A stretch of DNA of 64,000 nt from Pontibacter coccineus (GTDB taxonomy: Bacteria; Bacteroidota; Bacteroidia; Cytophagales; Hymenobacteraceae), in contig NZ_JAUOTN010000008.1 of the NCBI RefSeq assembly GCF_030546575.1, forward strand, positions 62,001 to 126,000, given 5' to 3'. The position numbers were made by a program, and so were the translations under genes. Positions 8,585-18,033 of this stretch are shown one piece after another. The notes under the pieces were generated by a model. That model ran no database searches, was not told the DNA's origin, and saw nothing but the letters and a program-made list of their open reading frames with translations. Numbering within the stretch: position 1 is the stretch's first letter; each line of letters begins with the position of its first letter.

Positions 8585-9721
8585 ATGAAAATACTCCTGA
8601 CAGGATTCCTCATGATGGCAGTGCTGCTAAACGCAGGCGGGCAGGAGCGCAAACGCGCCCGCGACTACGGTATCCGGATCGGTGTGCTGCAACCCGGCGC
8701 GCATAATGCCATTACTGATGTGGCGGGGCTGCGGGTAGGGCATACCACCCTGGTGCAGGGAAGTAACATCCGGACCGGCGTGACGGCCATCTTGCCGCAC
8801 AACAGTAATCTCTTTCAAAACAAAGTGCCGGCAGCCGTCTATGTCGGCAACGGCTTTGGCAAACTAGCTGGCAGCACGCAGGTACAGGAACTGGGCAACT
8901 TAGAATCTCCTATCATTCTGACAAACACGCTGGGGGTTGGCACGGCCATGAACGCAGTGGTCGGCTATACCTTGCAGCAATCCGGCAACGAAACGGTGCA
9001 ATCCGTGAATGCGCTGGTGGGAGAGACGAATGACGGCTACTTAAACGACATCCGTGGCCGGCATGTGAAAGAGGAGCACGTGCTGCAGGCGATCAAACAG
9101 GCAGCGGGTGGACCCGTGGCTGAAGGCAATGTAGGAGCTGGTACGGGCACGGTTTGCTTCGGGTATAAAGGCGGCATCGGAACCGCATCGCGCAAACTGC
9201 CTGCCAGTTTGGGCGGCTATACTGTAGGCGTTCTGGTGCAGAGCAACTTCGGCGGCGTGCTGCAAATCGACGGCGTGGCGGTGGGAGAGGAATTGGGCAA
9301 GTTCTCGTATAGCAAGCAGGTGCTGGAAAGTGCCGATGGCTCCTGTATGATCGTGGTGGCAACCGATGCGCCGCTAGATGCCCGCAACCTGGAGCGTATC
9401 GCCAAAAGAGCCATGCTCGGGCTGGCCAAAACAGGCGGCATCGCTTCCAATGGGAGCGGTGATTATGTGATCGCTTTCTCCACAAACGAAGGGTTGCGTA
9501 TACCTTACAGTTCAGAAGAAAAAACACAGACTTTCACGCTCCTCCGAAATGACGAGATGTCACCGCTCTTCATGGCTACGATTGAAGCGACAGAAGAAGC
9601 GATCATTAATTCTTTATTCCGGGCCGAGACCATGAAAGGCCGTGATAATAATACCATAGAGGCACTCCCCATCGAGCCCGTTATCAAACTACTAAAGAAA
9701 AACCATGGCATCAAACGATAA
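8585..9721 (+). CDS. P1 family (S58) peptidase, DmpA-like
   Basis: A 378-aa protein of the DmpA/S58 N-terminal-nucleophile peptidase family (L-aminopeptidase/D-esterase type). It has a signal-like N-terminus (residues 1-20). The core begins ITDVAGLRVGHTTLVQG, a strong family marker. These proteins self-cleave just before a serine that becomes the nucleophile; here the candidate is Ser220 in LVQSNFGG. NTLGVGTAMNAVVG and TGGIASNGSGDYVIAFS are further conserved segments. The last 17 bases overlap the start of the class IV aminotransferase gene in another frame, so the two are probably translationally coupled. The substrate cannot be told from sequence. Confidence 0.9.
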   Translation: MKILLTGFLMMAVLLNAGGQERKRARDYGIRIGVLQPGAHNAITDVAGLRVGHTTLVQGSNIRTGVTAILPHNSNLFQNKVPAAVYVGNGFGKLAGSTQVQELGNLESPIILTNTLGVGTAMNAVVGYTLQQSGNETVQSVNALVGETNDGYLNDIRGRHVKEEHVLQAIKQAAGGPVAEGNVGAGTGTVCFGYKGGIGTASRKLPASLGGYTVGVLVQSNFGGVLQIDGVAVGEELGKFSYSKQVLESADGSCMIVVATDAPLDARNLERIAKRAMLGLAKTGGIASNGSGDYVIAFSTNEGLRIPYSSEEKTQTFTLLRNDEMSPLFMATIEATEEAIINSLFRAETMKGRDNNTIEALPIEPVIKLLKKNHGIKR

Positions 9722-10565
9722 GCTTTTCGCCTACAACCTGGGCCAGATCGTACCCCTTAGCGAGGCGCGACTGCACATCAGTGACCTGTCCGTGCAACGC
9801 GGCTACGGGGTATTCGACTTTATAAAAGTACAGCAGGGAATTCCGCTGTTTCTGGACGACTACCTGGACCGCTTCTACCAGTCGGCGCAGCTGATGCACC
9901 TGGAGGTTCCCCTGTCAAGGGAGGAACTGAGGCAGGTGATCGCCGGGCTCATAGAACGTAATCAACTGCCGGAAGCGGGTATGAAGATGATCCTGACGGG
10001 CGGCTACTCCGAGGATGGCTTTACGCCAATGAACCCCAACCTGCTCGTCACACAGCTTCCGCTCACGCTGCCTTCCCCCGAAAAAGTCGCCAAAGGCATT
10101 CCGATCATGACGCACGACTACGTACGGGAGGTGCCGGAAGTGAAAACGATCAATTACTCCATGGGTATACGCCTGTTGCAGGAGCAAAAGGCCAGCGGGG
10201 CAGAAGAGGTACTGTATGCCAAAAACGGCATTGTGTCGGAGTTCCCGCGCTGCAACTTCTTCCTCGTGACGCACGACGACACCGTGGTGACACCCGCTAA
10301 AAACATTCTAAAGGGAATTACGCGCAAAAATGTGCTGACGCTGGCGGGCCGCAGGTATAAGACCGAAGTGCGCGACATCCGGTTGGAGGAAGTGCTGCAG
10401 GCCAAAGAGTGTTTTCTGACCAGCACGACCAAACGTGTCCTGCCGATCGTTCGGGTTGATGACGTTTTGATTGGAAGAGGCAAGCCAGGAGAAGTGAGCC
10501 TGCAGTTACTGCAGGATTTAATAGACCTGGAAGAAGAGCAGGTAGCCGCTTTGAGAGGCAACTGA
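9705..10565 (+). CDS. Class IV PLP aminotransferase
   Basis: A 286-aa fold-type IV PLP enzyme, the group that holds branched-chain aminotransferases, D-amino-acid transaminases and aminodeoxychorismate lyases. Markers are HISDLSVQRGYGVFDFIK near the N-terminus, the PLP-binding Lys147 in VKTINYSMG, and EVLYAKNGIVSEFPRCNFF and KGITRKNVL in the C-terminal half. Subfamily is not clear: the arrangement fits D-amino-acid aminotransferase or branched-chain type. The start codon lies inside the end of the S58 peptidase gene, implying coupled translation. A strong terminator follows at 10590-10628. The pairing with a peptidase able to act on D-residues hints at peptide or D-amino-acid turnover, which is inference. 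Confidence 0.88.
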   Translation: MASNDKLFAYNLGQIVPLSEARLHISDLSVQRGYGVFDFIKVQQGIPLFLDDYLDRFYQSAQLMHLEVPLSREELRQVIAGLIERNQLPEAGMKMILTGGYSEDGFTPMNPNLLVTQLPLTLPSPEKVAKGIPIMTHDYVREVPEVKTINYSMGIRLLQEQKASGAEEVLYAKNGIVSEFPRCNFFLVTHDDTVVTPAKNILKGITRKNVLTLAGRRYKTEVRDIRLEEVLQAKECFLTSTTKRVLPIVRVDDVLIGRGKPGEVSLQLLQDLIDLEEEQVAALRGN

Positions 10566-10589
10566 TCATCCAGAACGCTTACGTCATTT

Positions 10590-10628
10590 AAAAGCCGCTG
10601 ACTATTTGATAGGAAGCGGCTTTTTTTT
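10590..10628 (+). terminator. Intrinsic terminator of the peptidase-aminotransferase pair
   Basis: AAAAGCCGCT (10590-10599) pairs with AGCGGCTTTT (10615-10624), followed by further Ts to 10628. It lies 24 bases after the aminotransferase stop codon. Confidence 0.9.
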
Positions 10629-10687
10629 AGTTAAAATCAGATTGTCTTCAGAATCGGCTGGTATATAGTAGAGAAAAGGCCTGTGCT

Positions 10688-11509
10688 ATGAAGAAATACG
10701 TTTACTGCTTATTCCTGCACCTGCTGGTGCTCCCCCCGGTGTTCGCTCACCAACCCCAAAACACAATTCCATACCTTACCGATACGGCTGTTGTTGAACA
10801 AATAGCTGACACGACTGTGCAGGTGACCGGAAAAAGGAAGCTTAGCGTGGTTGCCAGAAAAGCAGCAGTACCCGTTTTGCTGATCGGGCTGGGGGTGACC
10901 CACATGGATGATGAAGGGCTGTTTGAAGGAAGCCGCGGCCTGCGCCGGGTCGTGCAGCGCCAGTACGCCAATTACCATACCCCCGTGGACGACTACCTTT
11001 ACCACACGCCGCTGGCACTGACAGTTGGGCTTAACCTGGCAGGCGTAAAAGGAGAGCACCATTACGCAGAACAGGCATTACTGCTAGGTATGACGCACTT
11101 CGTCAACAAGGTCATCACCAACAACCTCAAAACCATCACGGCTGTCAACCGCCCTGATGGCTCCAACAACGATGCCTTTCCCTCGGCCCACACCAGCAAG
11201 GCTTTCGCTTACGCTACTTTTTTTCACAAGGAGTACGGCGGGCGCAGCATCTGGTACAGCATAGCAGGTTATTCCGCGGCCACGGCCACCGGTACACTGC
11301 GCATCCTGAATGATAAACATTGGCTGTCCGATGTACTGGTCGGTGCAGGTATAGGAATCCTTTCGGCTGAGGCCGTCTACCTGGTTTATCCTAAGCTGCA
11401 GGAGGTCGTGGACCGCAGCTTTCACAGCAAGCAGCAGAATAACCTGATCATGATGCCTTATTATGGCGGCGGAGCCGGTGGTATTGCCCTGGTATGGCAG
11501 TTGCATTAA
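10688..11509 (+). CDS. PAP2 family phosphatase
   Basis: A 273-aa exported or membrane-attached acid phosphatase of the PAP2 superfamily, acting on lipid phosphates or other phosphomonoesters at the envelope. A signal peptide ends near residue 20 (PPVFAHQ). The three catalytic motifs are present: K-T-I-T-A-V-N-R-P, PSAHTSKAFAYA and, further on, RILNDKHWLSDVLVGAG, the last with the nucleophilic His. Hydrophobic stretches flank these motifs. The C-terminal segment (VWQLH end) resembles an outer-membrane-style last strand, but I would not lean on that. It faces the SdiA-regulated lipoprotein gene across a shared hairpin. Confidence 0.9.
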   Translation: MKKYVYCLFLHLLVLPPVFAHQPQNTIPYLTDTAVVEQIADTTVQVTGKRKLSVVARKAAVPVLLIGLGVTHMDDEGLFEGSRGLRRVVQRQYANYHTPVDDYLYHTPLALTVGLNLAGVKGEHHYAEQALLLGMTHFVNKVITNNLKTITAVNRPDGSNNDAFPSAHTSKAFAYATFFHKEYGGRSIWYSIAGYSAATATGTLRILNDKHWLSDVLVGAGIGILSAEAVYLVYPKLQEVVDRSFHSKQQNNLIMMPYYGGGAGGIALVWQLH

Positions 11510-11513
11510 AGCA

Positions 11514-11544
11514 AATCGCCCGACTTGCATGGTGCCGGGCGATT
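11514..11544. terminator. Bidirectional hairpin between convergent genes
   Basis: AATCGCCCG (11514-11522) pairs with CGGGCGATT (11536-11544). It fills the 39-base gap between the PAP2 gene and the minus-strand SdiA-regulated gene and can terminate both. Confidence 0.8.
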
Positions 11545-11548
11545 AGAG

Positions 11549-12832
11549 TTAGTTGATGCCTTTGGTGTATTTCAAAATGACTCCTATGCCCTTTTTGCCA
11601 CCCTCGCTGGCAATGTACATGCCTCCTTCCTGATCAAAGGTCAGGCCTTCCGCCTGCCGGAGCTGTGACTCGTCAAGCTCCAGGGTTCGGGAGAGTTTTC
11701 CATCCTTCGTCATCGCATACAGCCGGTTGTTGACCGCATCGAGCAGGTATAGCGAGTTGTTAGTCGGGTGCTTTTCAAGAGAGGAGGGCTGCAGTACATC
11801 ATAGTCAGACTTCTGTTTTTTACCCTTCTTCGGTGGCTCAACCTGCTCCAGTGAAATATTGATGACAGGTTCTGCCTGGAATTTCTTAGAGTCCAGTGAA
11901 AAAGCGTAAATGGCCTTCTGCATCTTTAGTTTCGGATCGTGCCCTTTGGGAGCAAGCAGGAGTTGGTTTTGTTCCTCGTCATAAGCAAGGCCTTCTATGT
12001 TGATCGTGGCTGGAAAAGACGCTTCGTATACCTGTATTTCAGGCTTCCGGCCCATAAATCCGGCTACTTCAAAGAGCGTTCCGTCACTCCGCACGATGTA
12101 GGCATCCTCGCCCGCTATGGCTATACCTTCGTAGTCACCGGGTCCTGCGAATGGAATTTCCCGGGTGATCGCTTTCTGCTCCAGGTCATAGAGAAATATC
12201 TTGCCTTCTTCGTCCTGCACGCAAGCCATACTGCCATCCGGGAGCAAGGAGATGCCCGATACTTCACGCAGTTCGGCAGGCAATTCCCAACGCGTATCTG
12301 CCATACCCAGGTCCTCTGCGGTTGCTTCAGTGTTGGTCAGTGGCAGAAGGGAAGCGGACTGCTTCAGAACCTTGGCGGAGTTGGCGGATTTTTCGAGCAG
12401 TTTGCCTGCTTCATTGTAGCGAAGCCAGATGTCCTGGGTGCCTTTTTCAAGCTCGACTACAAAGCTGGTCGCGTTGTCTTCCTGCACGCGGTGTACTTCC
12501 TCTATTTTGTAGCGGTTGAATTCCTTTTGCAGCTGCGCCACCACCGTTTTCGGGAGGTACTGCTCTTCAATCTCCTCGGTATAGCTGATCAGGGTGCCGT
12601 CTTCCCGGAAAAGAGCTTTCCGCTCCCGGCCACTGATCTTGAATTCAGCCTCGTACAGGCTATCCAGTTGCTCCCAGTCCACCTGCTTGATGGTGGGGTA
12701 GCTCTCTACAAATTTCACCTTCACGGCATCGGGCACGTTCCGGGCGGACCAGATCTGGTCGCAACTGCTCAGGGTAGTGCCTGCTAAAAGCACCATCGCC
12801 CATAAATAAGTATGTTTCATGTTAAGCTTCAT
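11549..12832 (-). CDS. Lipoprotein with PepSY-like and SdiA-regulated (beta-propeller) domains
   Basis: A 427-aa lipoprotein with lipobox LSSC (Cys24). Residues about 30-150 resemble the Bacteroidota PepSY-like repeat (VKVKFVESYPTIKQVDWEQLDSLYEAEF, then KTVVAQLQKEFNRYKIEEVHRVQ). Residues about 180-420 match the SdiA-regulated family, a YncE-like propeller: ELREVSGISLLPDGSMACVQDEEGKIFLYDL, GDYEGIAIAGEDAYIV and EGLTFDQEGGMYIASEGG. An alternative start at 12820 gives the same lipobox. The gene lies 65 bases downstream of the histidine kinase gene on the same strand; PepSY-type proteins often accompany two-component systems, so it may belong to that operon or regulon. The function of the combination is unknown. 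Confidence 0.8.
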   Translation of the reverse strand: MKLNMKHTYLWAMVLLAGTTLSSCDQIWSARNVPDAVKVKFVESYPTIKQVDWEQLDSLYEAEFKISGRERKALFREDGTLISYTEEIEEQYLPKTVVAQLQKEFNRYKIEEVHRVQEDNATSFVVELEKGTQDIWLRYNEAGKLLEKSANSAKVLKQSASLLPLTNTEATAEDLGMADTRWELPAELREVSGISLLPDGSMACVQDEEGKIFLYDLEQKAITREIPFAGPGDYEGIAIAGEDAYIVRSDGTLFEVAGFMGRKPEIQVYEASFPATINIEGLAYDEEQNQLLLAPKGHDPKLKMQKAIYAFSLDSKKFQAEPVINISLEQVEPPKKGKKQKSDYDVLQPSSLEKHPTNNSLYLLDAVNNRLYAMTKDGKLSRTLELDESQLRQAEGLTFDQEGGMYIASEGGKKGIGVILKYTKGIN

Positions 12833-12897
12833 AATTCGTTCGTGTATCTGATAGGGTATACTGACTGAATTTGAAGCAATTCTGAAGAAACGAGATT

Positions 12898-14172
12898 TTA
12901 GGAAATATTTTTTTGAAACTTCAGCCGGAGCACGTGCAGGCCCTCTTCGTAGGTATAGGTAGGCGTGAGTTGGTATAGCTCGCTGATCTTGCTCACCAGT
13001 GCCAGTCCAATTCCCATCGACCCGGAAAGTTTGTTGCCGCTTCGGAAACGCTCAAATAAAGTCACCGGCTCTTCCTGAAGCGGTTCACCGGAGTTCTTGA
13101 TACAAAGCTCATCTGCCTTCAGGCTTATCCGGATGATGCCGCCTGCGCTGTTGTGCCGGATGGCGTTGAGCAGCAGGTTGGAGATCAGGATCTCGCACAA
13201 TCCGGTGTTCATCTCCACAAAAACAGGCTGCATGGCTTCGATCTCTACCTGGATGTCGTGCATCAGCATCATTTCATGCAACTGGTCGAGCTGCTCCTGC
13301 AGCAGTTCGTGCAAAGGGATGACCTCGTTCTCTGAAAATTCCCTGTTCTCGATGCGGGTGAGCAGGATCAGGGAGCGGTTGAGCCGCGACAGGCGGTTGA
13401 TAGAGGCGTGCATCTCTTCCAGCATAGACGCCTGCGCCTGCGTTAGGATATCGGACTGCATGAAAAGCTCCAGTTTGCTGCTCACAATGGCCAGCGGCGT
13501 CTGTATCTCGTGCGAGGCGTTTTCCGTGAACTCTTTCAGGTTGAGGTAGTCGTTGTGGATCTTGCCGGTCATGGCCTGCAGCACTTCGTTGAGTTCCTGA
13601 AACTCCTGCGTATCGGTTGGTTTGAGCAGCAAGGGTTTTCGCTGTGTCAGGCTGTAGCGCTTGGCCCGCTCGAGCGTGTCGTAGAAGTTGCGCCAGTTGT
13701 ATTTGTTGATGAAGTAGTTCACGCCGGCCAGCCCGATGAGCAGCAACACGAAGATCCAGGCCATTGCCAGCATGGTGCTCTCAAACAGGTCCTCAAAGTC
13801 CATCAGCGACTTCAGGACAGTATATTCAAAAGGCTTTCCGTTCTGGTAGGTGGTGAACGTAAGTTTGCGGAAAGGCACGTACTCTTCGTCGTAGGTACTG
13901 AAGATCAATGTGTCCGACAGTGCTTCGAGGGCACCGGCATGGGCACTGGTTTCTCTTACGATGATGGCTTCCGATATACCGGAGGTCACGTTGGGCAGTT
14001 CGTCGTGACTCCGGATGTACTCGATGATGTTTTCTTTGTCGGTGAAGAGCTGGTCGTCTACTTCGTCGTAGATCTCGGTCTGGAGGATCTTGTAGAAACT
14101 CAATCCTCCCAGCAAAAACACGATAACGGAAACCAGCAGATAGTAAAGGCTGGTCTTGGTGAGAATGCGCAT
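12898..14172 (-). CDS. Two-component sensor histidine kinase
   Basis: A 424-aa membrane kinase. Transmembrane segments at about 8-30 and 133-155 enclose a periplasmic sensor domain of roughly 100 residues. A cytoplasmic linker follows, then the dimerisation helix with the phosphoacceptor His221 in ENASHEIQTPLA, and the ATP-binding domain with NLLLNAIRHN (N box), LFERFRSGNK and GSMGIGLALV (G box). Its start codon overlaps the response-regulator stop codon by one base (TGATG), indicating translational coupling and a cognate pair. The architecture resembles small sensors of the QseC/CusS type; the signal is not identifiable. Confidence 0.93.
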   Translation of the reverse strand: MRILTKTSLYYLLVSVIVFLLGGLSFYKILQTEIYDEVDDQLFTDKENIIEYIRSHDELPNVTSGISEAIIVRETSAHAGALEALSDTLIFSTYDEEYVPFRKLTFTTYQNGKPFEYTVLKSLMDFEDLFESTMLAMAWIFVLLLIGLAGVNYFINKYNWRNFYDTLERAKRYSLTQRKPLLLKPTDTQEFQELNEVLQAMTGKIHNDYLNLKEFTENASHEIQTPLAIVSSKLELFMQSDILTQAQASMLEEMHASINRLSRLNRSLILLTRIENREFSENEVIPLHELLQEQLDQLHEMMLMHDIQVEIEAMQPVFVEMNTGLCEILISNLLLNAIRHNSAGGIIRISLKADELCIKNSGEPLQEEPVTLFERFRSGNKLSGSMGIGLALVSKISELYQLTPTYTYEEGLHVLRLKFQKNIS

Positions 14173-14846
14173 CAGTAGCTGAATTTATAGCCCATCCCGT
14201 ACACGGTCGTGATCGGGTCCTCGCTTCCGGCCTCCACCAGTTTGCGGCGCAGGTTTTTGATGTGCGTGTACACGAAATCGAGCGAGTCAAGCGATTCGAT
14301 GTGGTCGCCCCACAGGTGCTCTGCGATGGAATCTTTGGTCAGTACCCTGTTCTTGTTGGTGACAAAGTAGAGCAGCAGGTCATACTCTTTCTTGGTCAGG
14401 GTGAGTTTGCGCCCCTGCACCAGCGCCTCAGCCGACTCCGGGAACACCTCCAGGTTTCCGACCCGGATCACCTTCTGCCCATTGAAATTCCGGCGACGGA
14501 TCACGGAGCGCAGCCTGGCGTTGAGCTCTGACAGATGAAAGGGTTTGGTGAGGTAATCGTCCGCGCCCAGCTCCAGTCCGGTGATTTTGTCGTCGAGGGC
14601 GTTTTTCGCTGAAATAATGATGATGCCCGTATCCGGGTTGTTCTTCTTGAGCACTCTGACCAGGTCCAGCCCGTTGCCGCCCGGCAGGGTCAGGTCAACC
14701 AACACGCAGGTATAGTGCTGGTCGGCCAGCATGCGGGAACCGTCGTGGTAGTTCAGGGCTGTGTCGCAGGTATAGCCACCTTGTTGCAGGTAGGCCACCA
14801 TGGAGGCGTTCAGGGCTTGCTCGTCTTCAATGATCAGGAGTTTCAT
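14172..14846 (-). CDS. OmpR/PhoB-type response regulator
   Basis: A 224-aa transcription factor. The receiver domain (1-115) has the acidic pair around Asp8, the phosphorylated Asp51 in VLVDLTLPGG, Ser79 and Lys101 in GADDYLTKPF. The winged-helix DNA-binding domain (about 130-224) ends with HIKNLRRKLVEAG and TVYGMGYKFSY. The ATG at 14846 is chosen because MKLLIIEDE is the usual start of the family; an upstream in-frame ATG would add 22 unrelated residues. It overlaps the histidine kinase gene by one base. The gene-free 490 bases upstream probably hold its promoter. Confidence 0.95.
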   Translation of the reverse strand: MKLLIIEDEQALNASMVAYLQQGGYTCDTALNYHDGSRMLADQHYTCVLVDLTLPGGNGLDLVRVLKKNNPDTGIIIISAKNALDDKITGLELGADDYLTKPFHLSELNARLRSVIRRRNFNGQKVIRVGNLEVFPESAEALVQGRKLTLTKKEYDLLLYFVTNKNRVLTKDSIAEHLWGDHIESLDSLDFVYTHIKNLRRKLVEAGSEDPITTVYGMGYKFSY

Positions 14847-15334
14847 CTGATTGGCTTGTTTCACGCAGTATACGGAAAGAATCTGAAGATAATCTGTTTC
14901 GAGGTTTTGCAAGCCAGGTATAGCTACCTGCGCAGGTACAGGTACATCAAGTATAGCAAATGCTTTTGGTCAGGTATAGCCAATTGCTACGAACGCAGCC
15001 TAAGAGCATGTTAAAATTCTTCCTTTGCGCTGCAAATTACTCCAAACGGAACCTGCCTTCATGCTTGTCCCGTCACGGGGCGATGCTATGCGACTCAAAA
15101 CCATTTCGCCGGAACCCATTTTGAACAATTTGCGCCAACAAAAACGAAATCTAAATTTGCGCTAAGGTATAGCCTGAGCCCCAGGCCCAAAGAGCAGTAA
15201 ATTTTCACGCTGATAATGGTTACACAGGTGGCTATACCTGAATCGAACAGGTATAGCCGGTTCTTATCCGAGGTCAAAGAAACATGCCAACTAGTCCTGC
15301 AAGCTGAACATCAGGTATAGGCGTTATTACTGAA
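14847..15334. repeat. Intergenic cluster of GGTATAG motifs
   Basis: No gene is visible in these 488 bases. They contain six copies of the window's iterated motif: exact CAGGTATAGC at 14915-14924, 14971-14980 and 15248-15257, its reverse complement at 15231-15240, AGGTATAGC at 15165-15173, and CAGGTATAG at 15312-15320. The copies at 15230-15240 and 15248-15258 form a perfect 11-bp inverted repeat with a 7-base loop. The promoter of the response regulator gene must lie at the left end and the 3' end of the PBP transcript at the right. Confidence 0.7.
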
Positions 15335-17839
15335 TTAAAACCAGCCGCCTCTCCGGTTCTTTTTCTCTTCCTGCCGGCGTCTTTTCTCTTCCTTCTTTCG
15401 TTCGCGGTTGCTCTTGGCTTGGTTTTTCCAGTCTTCGTAGGTTTTCACGACCGTATCAGCGATCCGGTCAAAGATGTTTTCCGGTTCAGGAGGCCCTTCC
15501 CGATAGGAGGCGCAGCTCACCATACCTTGCAGGTGGGAGGGAAGCGGCGCAAATCGGCCGGAGCGCAGATTGGCGAACTGTTTGTCCTGGGCCACGCGGC
15601 GCATGTACTCACCCCATACCGGCATGGCCGTGCGCGATCCCTGGCCCTCGCTGATCGTTCTGAACCTGACCTTCGGACTTTCTGCCCCAACCCAAACGCC
15701 CGTCACCAGCTCCGGGGTGATGCCGATGAACCAGCCATCCGCATGCTCCTGCGAGGTACCCGTTTTGCCGGCAATGTCCATGCGCAGGCCATACTCTGTT
15801 TTCAGCCGGGCAGCACTGCCTTCTTCCGCCACACCCTGCAGCAGGTGCAGCATAATGGCCGCGTTGTCGCGGGATAGCACGCGCTGAGATCCGCCGATAC
15901 GATGCTGGTGGATCACGCGGCTCTGCCGGTCCTCAATCCGGTCAATGTAGATGGGCGCTGTTTTATATCCGCCATTGGCGAAGGCCGAGTAAGCGCTCAC
16001 CATTTCCAACAGCGACAGGTCAGCCGTGCCCAGCGCCAGCGAAGGGACGCGTGGCAGGTCCTGCTGAATGCCCATGCGTTTGGCCAGCGCCACGGTGCGG
16101 TCCACCCCGGTCTCCAGGATCAGGTGTGCAGAGATGGTGTTGACAGATTGCGCCAGGGCACCGCGCATAGTATACTCCCCGCCGTACTGTCCGTTTGAGT
16201 TTCGTGGTGTCCAATCCTCATATTCCGGGTAGGTGGTGAGCTCGTTCGGGAAATAATCGCAGGGCTTTATACCTTTCTCCAGCGCCGCCGCATACACAAA
16301 TGGCTTGAACGTGGAGCCCACCTGTCGCCGGGAGCGCACGTGGTCGTATTTAAAAGCATGGTGGTTGATGCCCCCCACCCAGGCGCGCACATAGCCCGTA
16401 GCAGGCTCCATCGACAGCAGTCCCGTGTTCAGGAAGCGCTGGTAATATTGCAGCGAGTCCATTGGCGTCATGGGCTTGGTTGTGCTGCCTTTCCAGTTGA
16501 ACACCTGCATGTTGACGGGCTGGCGGAAGTTTTCCAGAATTTCGGCTTCGTCGGCACCGCCTGCCTTTAACCTTTTGTAGCGATCGGAGCGCTCCATGGC
16601 CAGTTGAATGACCGAAGCATCCGAACCCCAGGGCGTACGGCCTTTCCAGTGCGCGTCGAACTGCTGCTGTAGTTGGGCCATTTTTTTGCGCACCGCCTGC
16701 TCGGCGTGCCGCTGCATGCGGGAATCGATGGTAGTGTAGATCTTCAGGCCGTCGGTGTAGAGGTTATAGGGCTGGCCGTTCTGCTTGCGCTGCGTGGCAG
16801 CCCACTGCACGAGTTCCTGGCGCAGCTGCTCCCGAAAGTAGGGGGCCACCCCGTCGTTGTGCGTGATGTAGCGGTAGTTTAACCTAAGTGGTATTTTCTT
16901 CAGGGAGTCAGCCTGTTGCGAGGTGAGGTAGCTATACCTGGCCATCTGGTTGAGCACTACGTTACGGCGCTGGAGCGAGCGCTCCGGGTACAGGCGTGGG
17001 TTGTAGCTGGTTGTGGCTTTCAGCATACCGATCAGCACGGCGGCCTGCTCTGTTTTAAGCGAGTCGGCGGTTGTGTTGAAAAACCGACGGGAAGCCCGCT
17101 CGATGCCGTAGAGGTTGCCTCCCATCGGTACCGTGTTCAGGTATAACTCCAGCAGTTCCTGCTTGGAGTAAATGCTTTCGAGCTTACGGGCGATGATGAT
17201 CTCGCGCAGCTTGTTGATCGGCATCTCCCAGATGCGTCGTCCTTTGCGAGGAAAGAGGTTCTTGGCCAGTTGCTGGCTCAGGGTACTGCCCCCGCCGGCG
17301 CTTTCCTGGCCCATTAGCAGGGTCTTCACCAGTACACGCGCCAGGCTTCGGGTATCCACGCCACTGTGCTCGTAAAAGCGCACGTCCTCGGTCGCGACAA
17401 GCGCATCGATGGCAACGGGCGCAATATCGTCGTAGCGGATGTTGGTGCGGTCCTGAATGTAGTAGCGCCCCAGCAGCACCTTGTCAGCAGAGTATACCTC
17501 GGAGGCTGTGTTGTTCTGGATCGCCTTTAACTGGGCGCGCGAAGGGATGGCGCCGCCTACTATACCTGTAAACACGGCCAAATAGAAGATCGTGAAAGCC
17601 AGCAGGAGAAAGAGGGCGCTCTTCAGGGAAAAACGAAGGATGGCCCGCACATCTGACATCTTGGGCTTGAAAGGGTTAAACTGGCGGATAGCCTGCCCTT
17701 TTTGCTGCCAGTATGCGGCCGTTAATTTTGGCTGCTGGCTCTTAAAGAACAGGCGAAACTGCGTGCCGAGAAAGGAGAGTACGGGCACCAGAAGGCCGTA
17801 AGTAATTAATCTTATTAGCTTTACAAGCAATCGCTTCAT
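15335..17839 (-). CDS. Penicillin-binding protein 1A (bifunctional transglycosylase/transpeptidase)
   Basis: An 834-aa class A PBP that polymerises glycan strands and cross-links peptidoglycan in the periplasm. After a cytoplasmic N-terminus and a membrane anchor at about 73-94 comes the GT51 domain, with catalytic Glu151 in ATEDVRFYEHSG and GGGSTLSQQLAKNLF at 182-196. The transpeptidase domain has Ser509-Thr-Phe-Lys512 (SxxK), Ser565-Val-Asn567 (SxN) and Lys692-Thr-Gly-Thr (KTG). The C-terminus is a short highly basic tail (RKKEEKRRRQEEKKNRRGG). The N-terminal extension of about 70 residues before the anchor, with a first hydrophobic stretch at 8-25, is longer than in E. coli PBP1A. Monocistronic. 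Confidence 0.95.
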   Translation of the reverse strand: MKRLLVKLIRLITYGLLVPVLSFLGTQFRLFFKSQQPKLTAAYWQQKGQAIRQFNPFKPKMSDVRAILRFSLKSALFLLLAFTIFYLAVFTGIVGGAIPSRAQLKAIQNNTASEVYSADKVLLGRYYIQDRTNIRYDDIAPVAIDALVATEDVRFYEHSGVDTRSLARVLVKTLLMGQESAGGGSTLSQQLAKNLFPRKGRRIWEMPINKLREIIIARKLESIYSKQELLELYLNTVPMGGNLYGIERASRRFFNTTADSLKTEQAAVLIGMLKATTSYNPRLYPERSLQRRNVVLNQMARYSYLTSQQADSLKKIPLRLNYRYITHNDGVAPYFREQLRQELVQWAATQRKQNGQPYNLYTDGLKIYTTIDSRMQRHAEQAVRKKMAQLQQQFDAHWKGRTPWGSDASVIQLAMERSDRYKRLKAGGADEAEILENFRQPVNMQVFNWKGSTTKPMTPMDSLQYYQRFLNTGLLSMEPATGYVRAWVGGINHHAFKYDHVRSRRQVGSTFKPFVYAAALEKGIKPCDYFPNELTTYPEYEDWTPRNSNGQYGGEYTMRGALAQSVNTISAHLILETGVDRTVALAKRMGIQQDLPRVPSLALGTADLSLLEMVSAYSAFANGGYKTAPIYIDRIEDRQSRVIHQHRIGGSQRVLSRDNAAIMLHLLQGVAEEGSAARLKTEYGLRMDIAGKTGTSQEHADGWFIGITPELVTGVWVGAESPKVRFRTISEGQGSRTAMPVWGEYMRRVAQDKQFANLRSGRFAPLPSHLQGMVSCASYREGPPEPENIFDRIADTVVKTYEDWKNQAKSNRERKKEEKRRRQEEKKNRRGGWF

Positions 17840-18033
17840 AGAAGGTGTGTAGTTGCACTACTGCTGTGACAGGAGCAGCCAAAAGGCAGGCAATAACCAC
17901 GCCATACCTTGCCTTGTTTTTCAGAGGCCATACGGAAAAAAAGCATAGCAGGACGTCCCGATCTGGTGCAGGGCTCCCGATTACAACGCAATCAACCGGC
18001 ATATTATTCAATTATATTGAGTGGGTACAAGCG

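Noticed and set aside
15095..15277. Short open frame in the motif-rich intergenic region
   Set aside because: Composition is that of the surrounding repeats, there is no recognisable domain, and it crosses an inverted motif pair.
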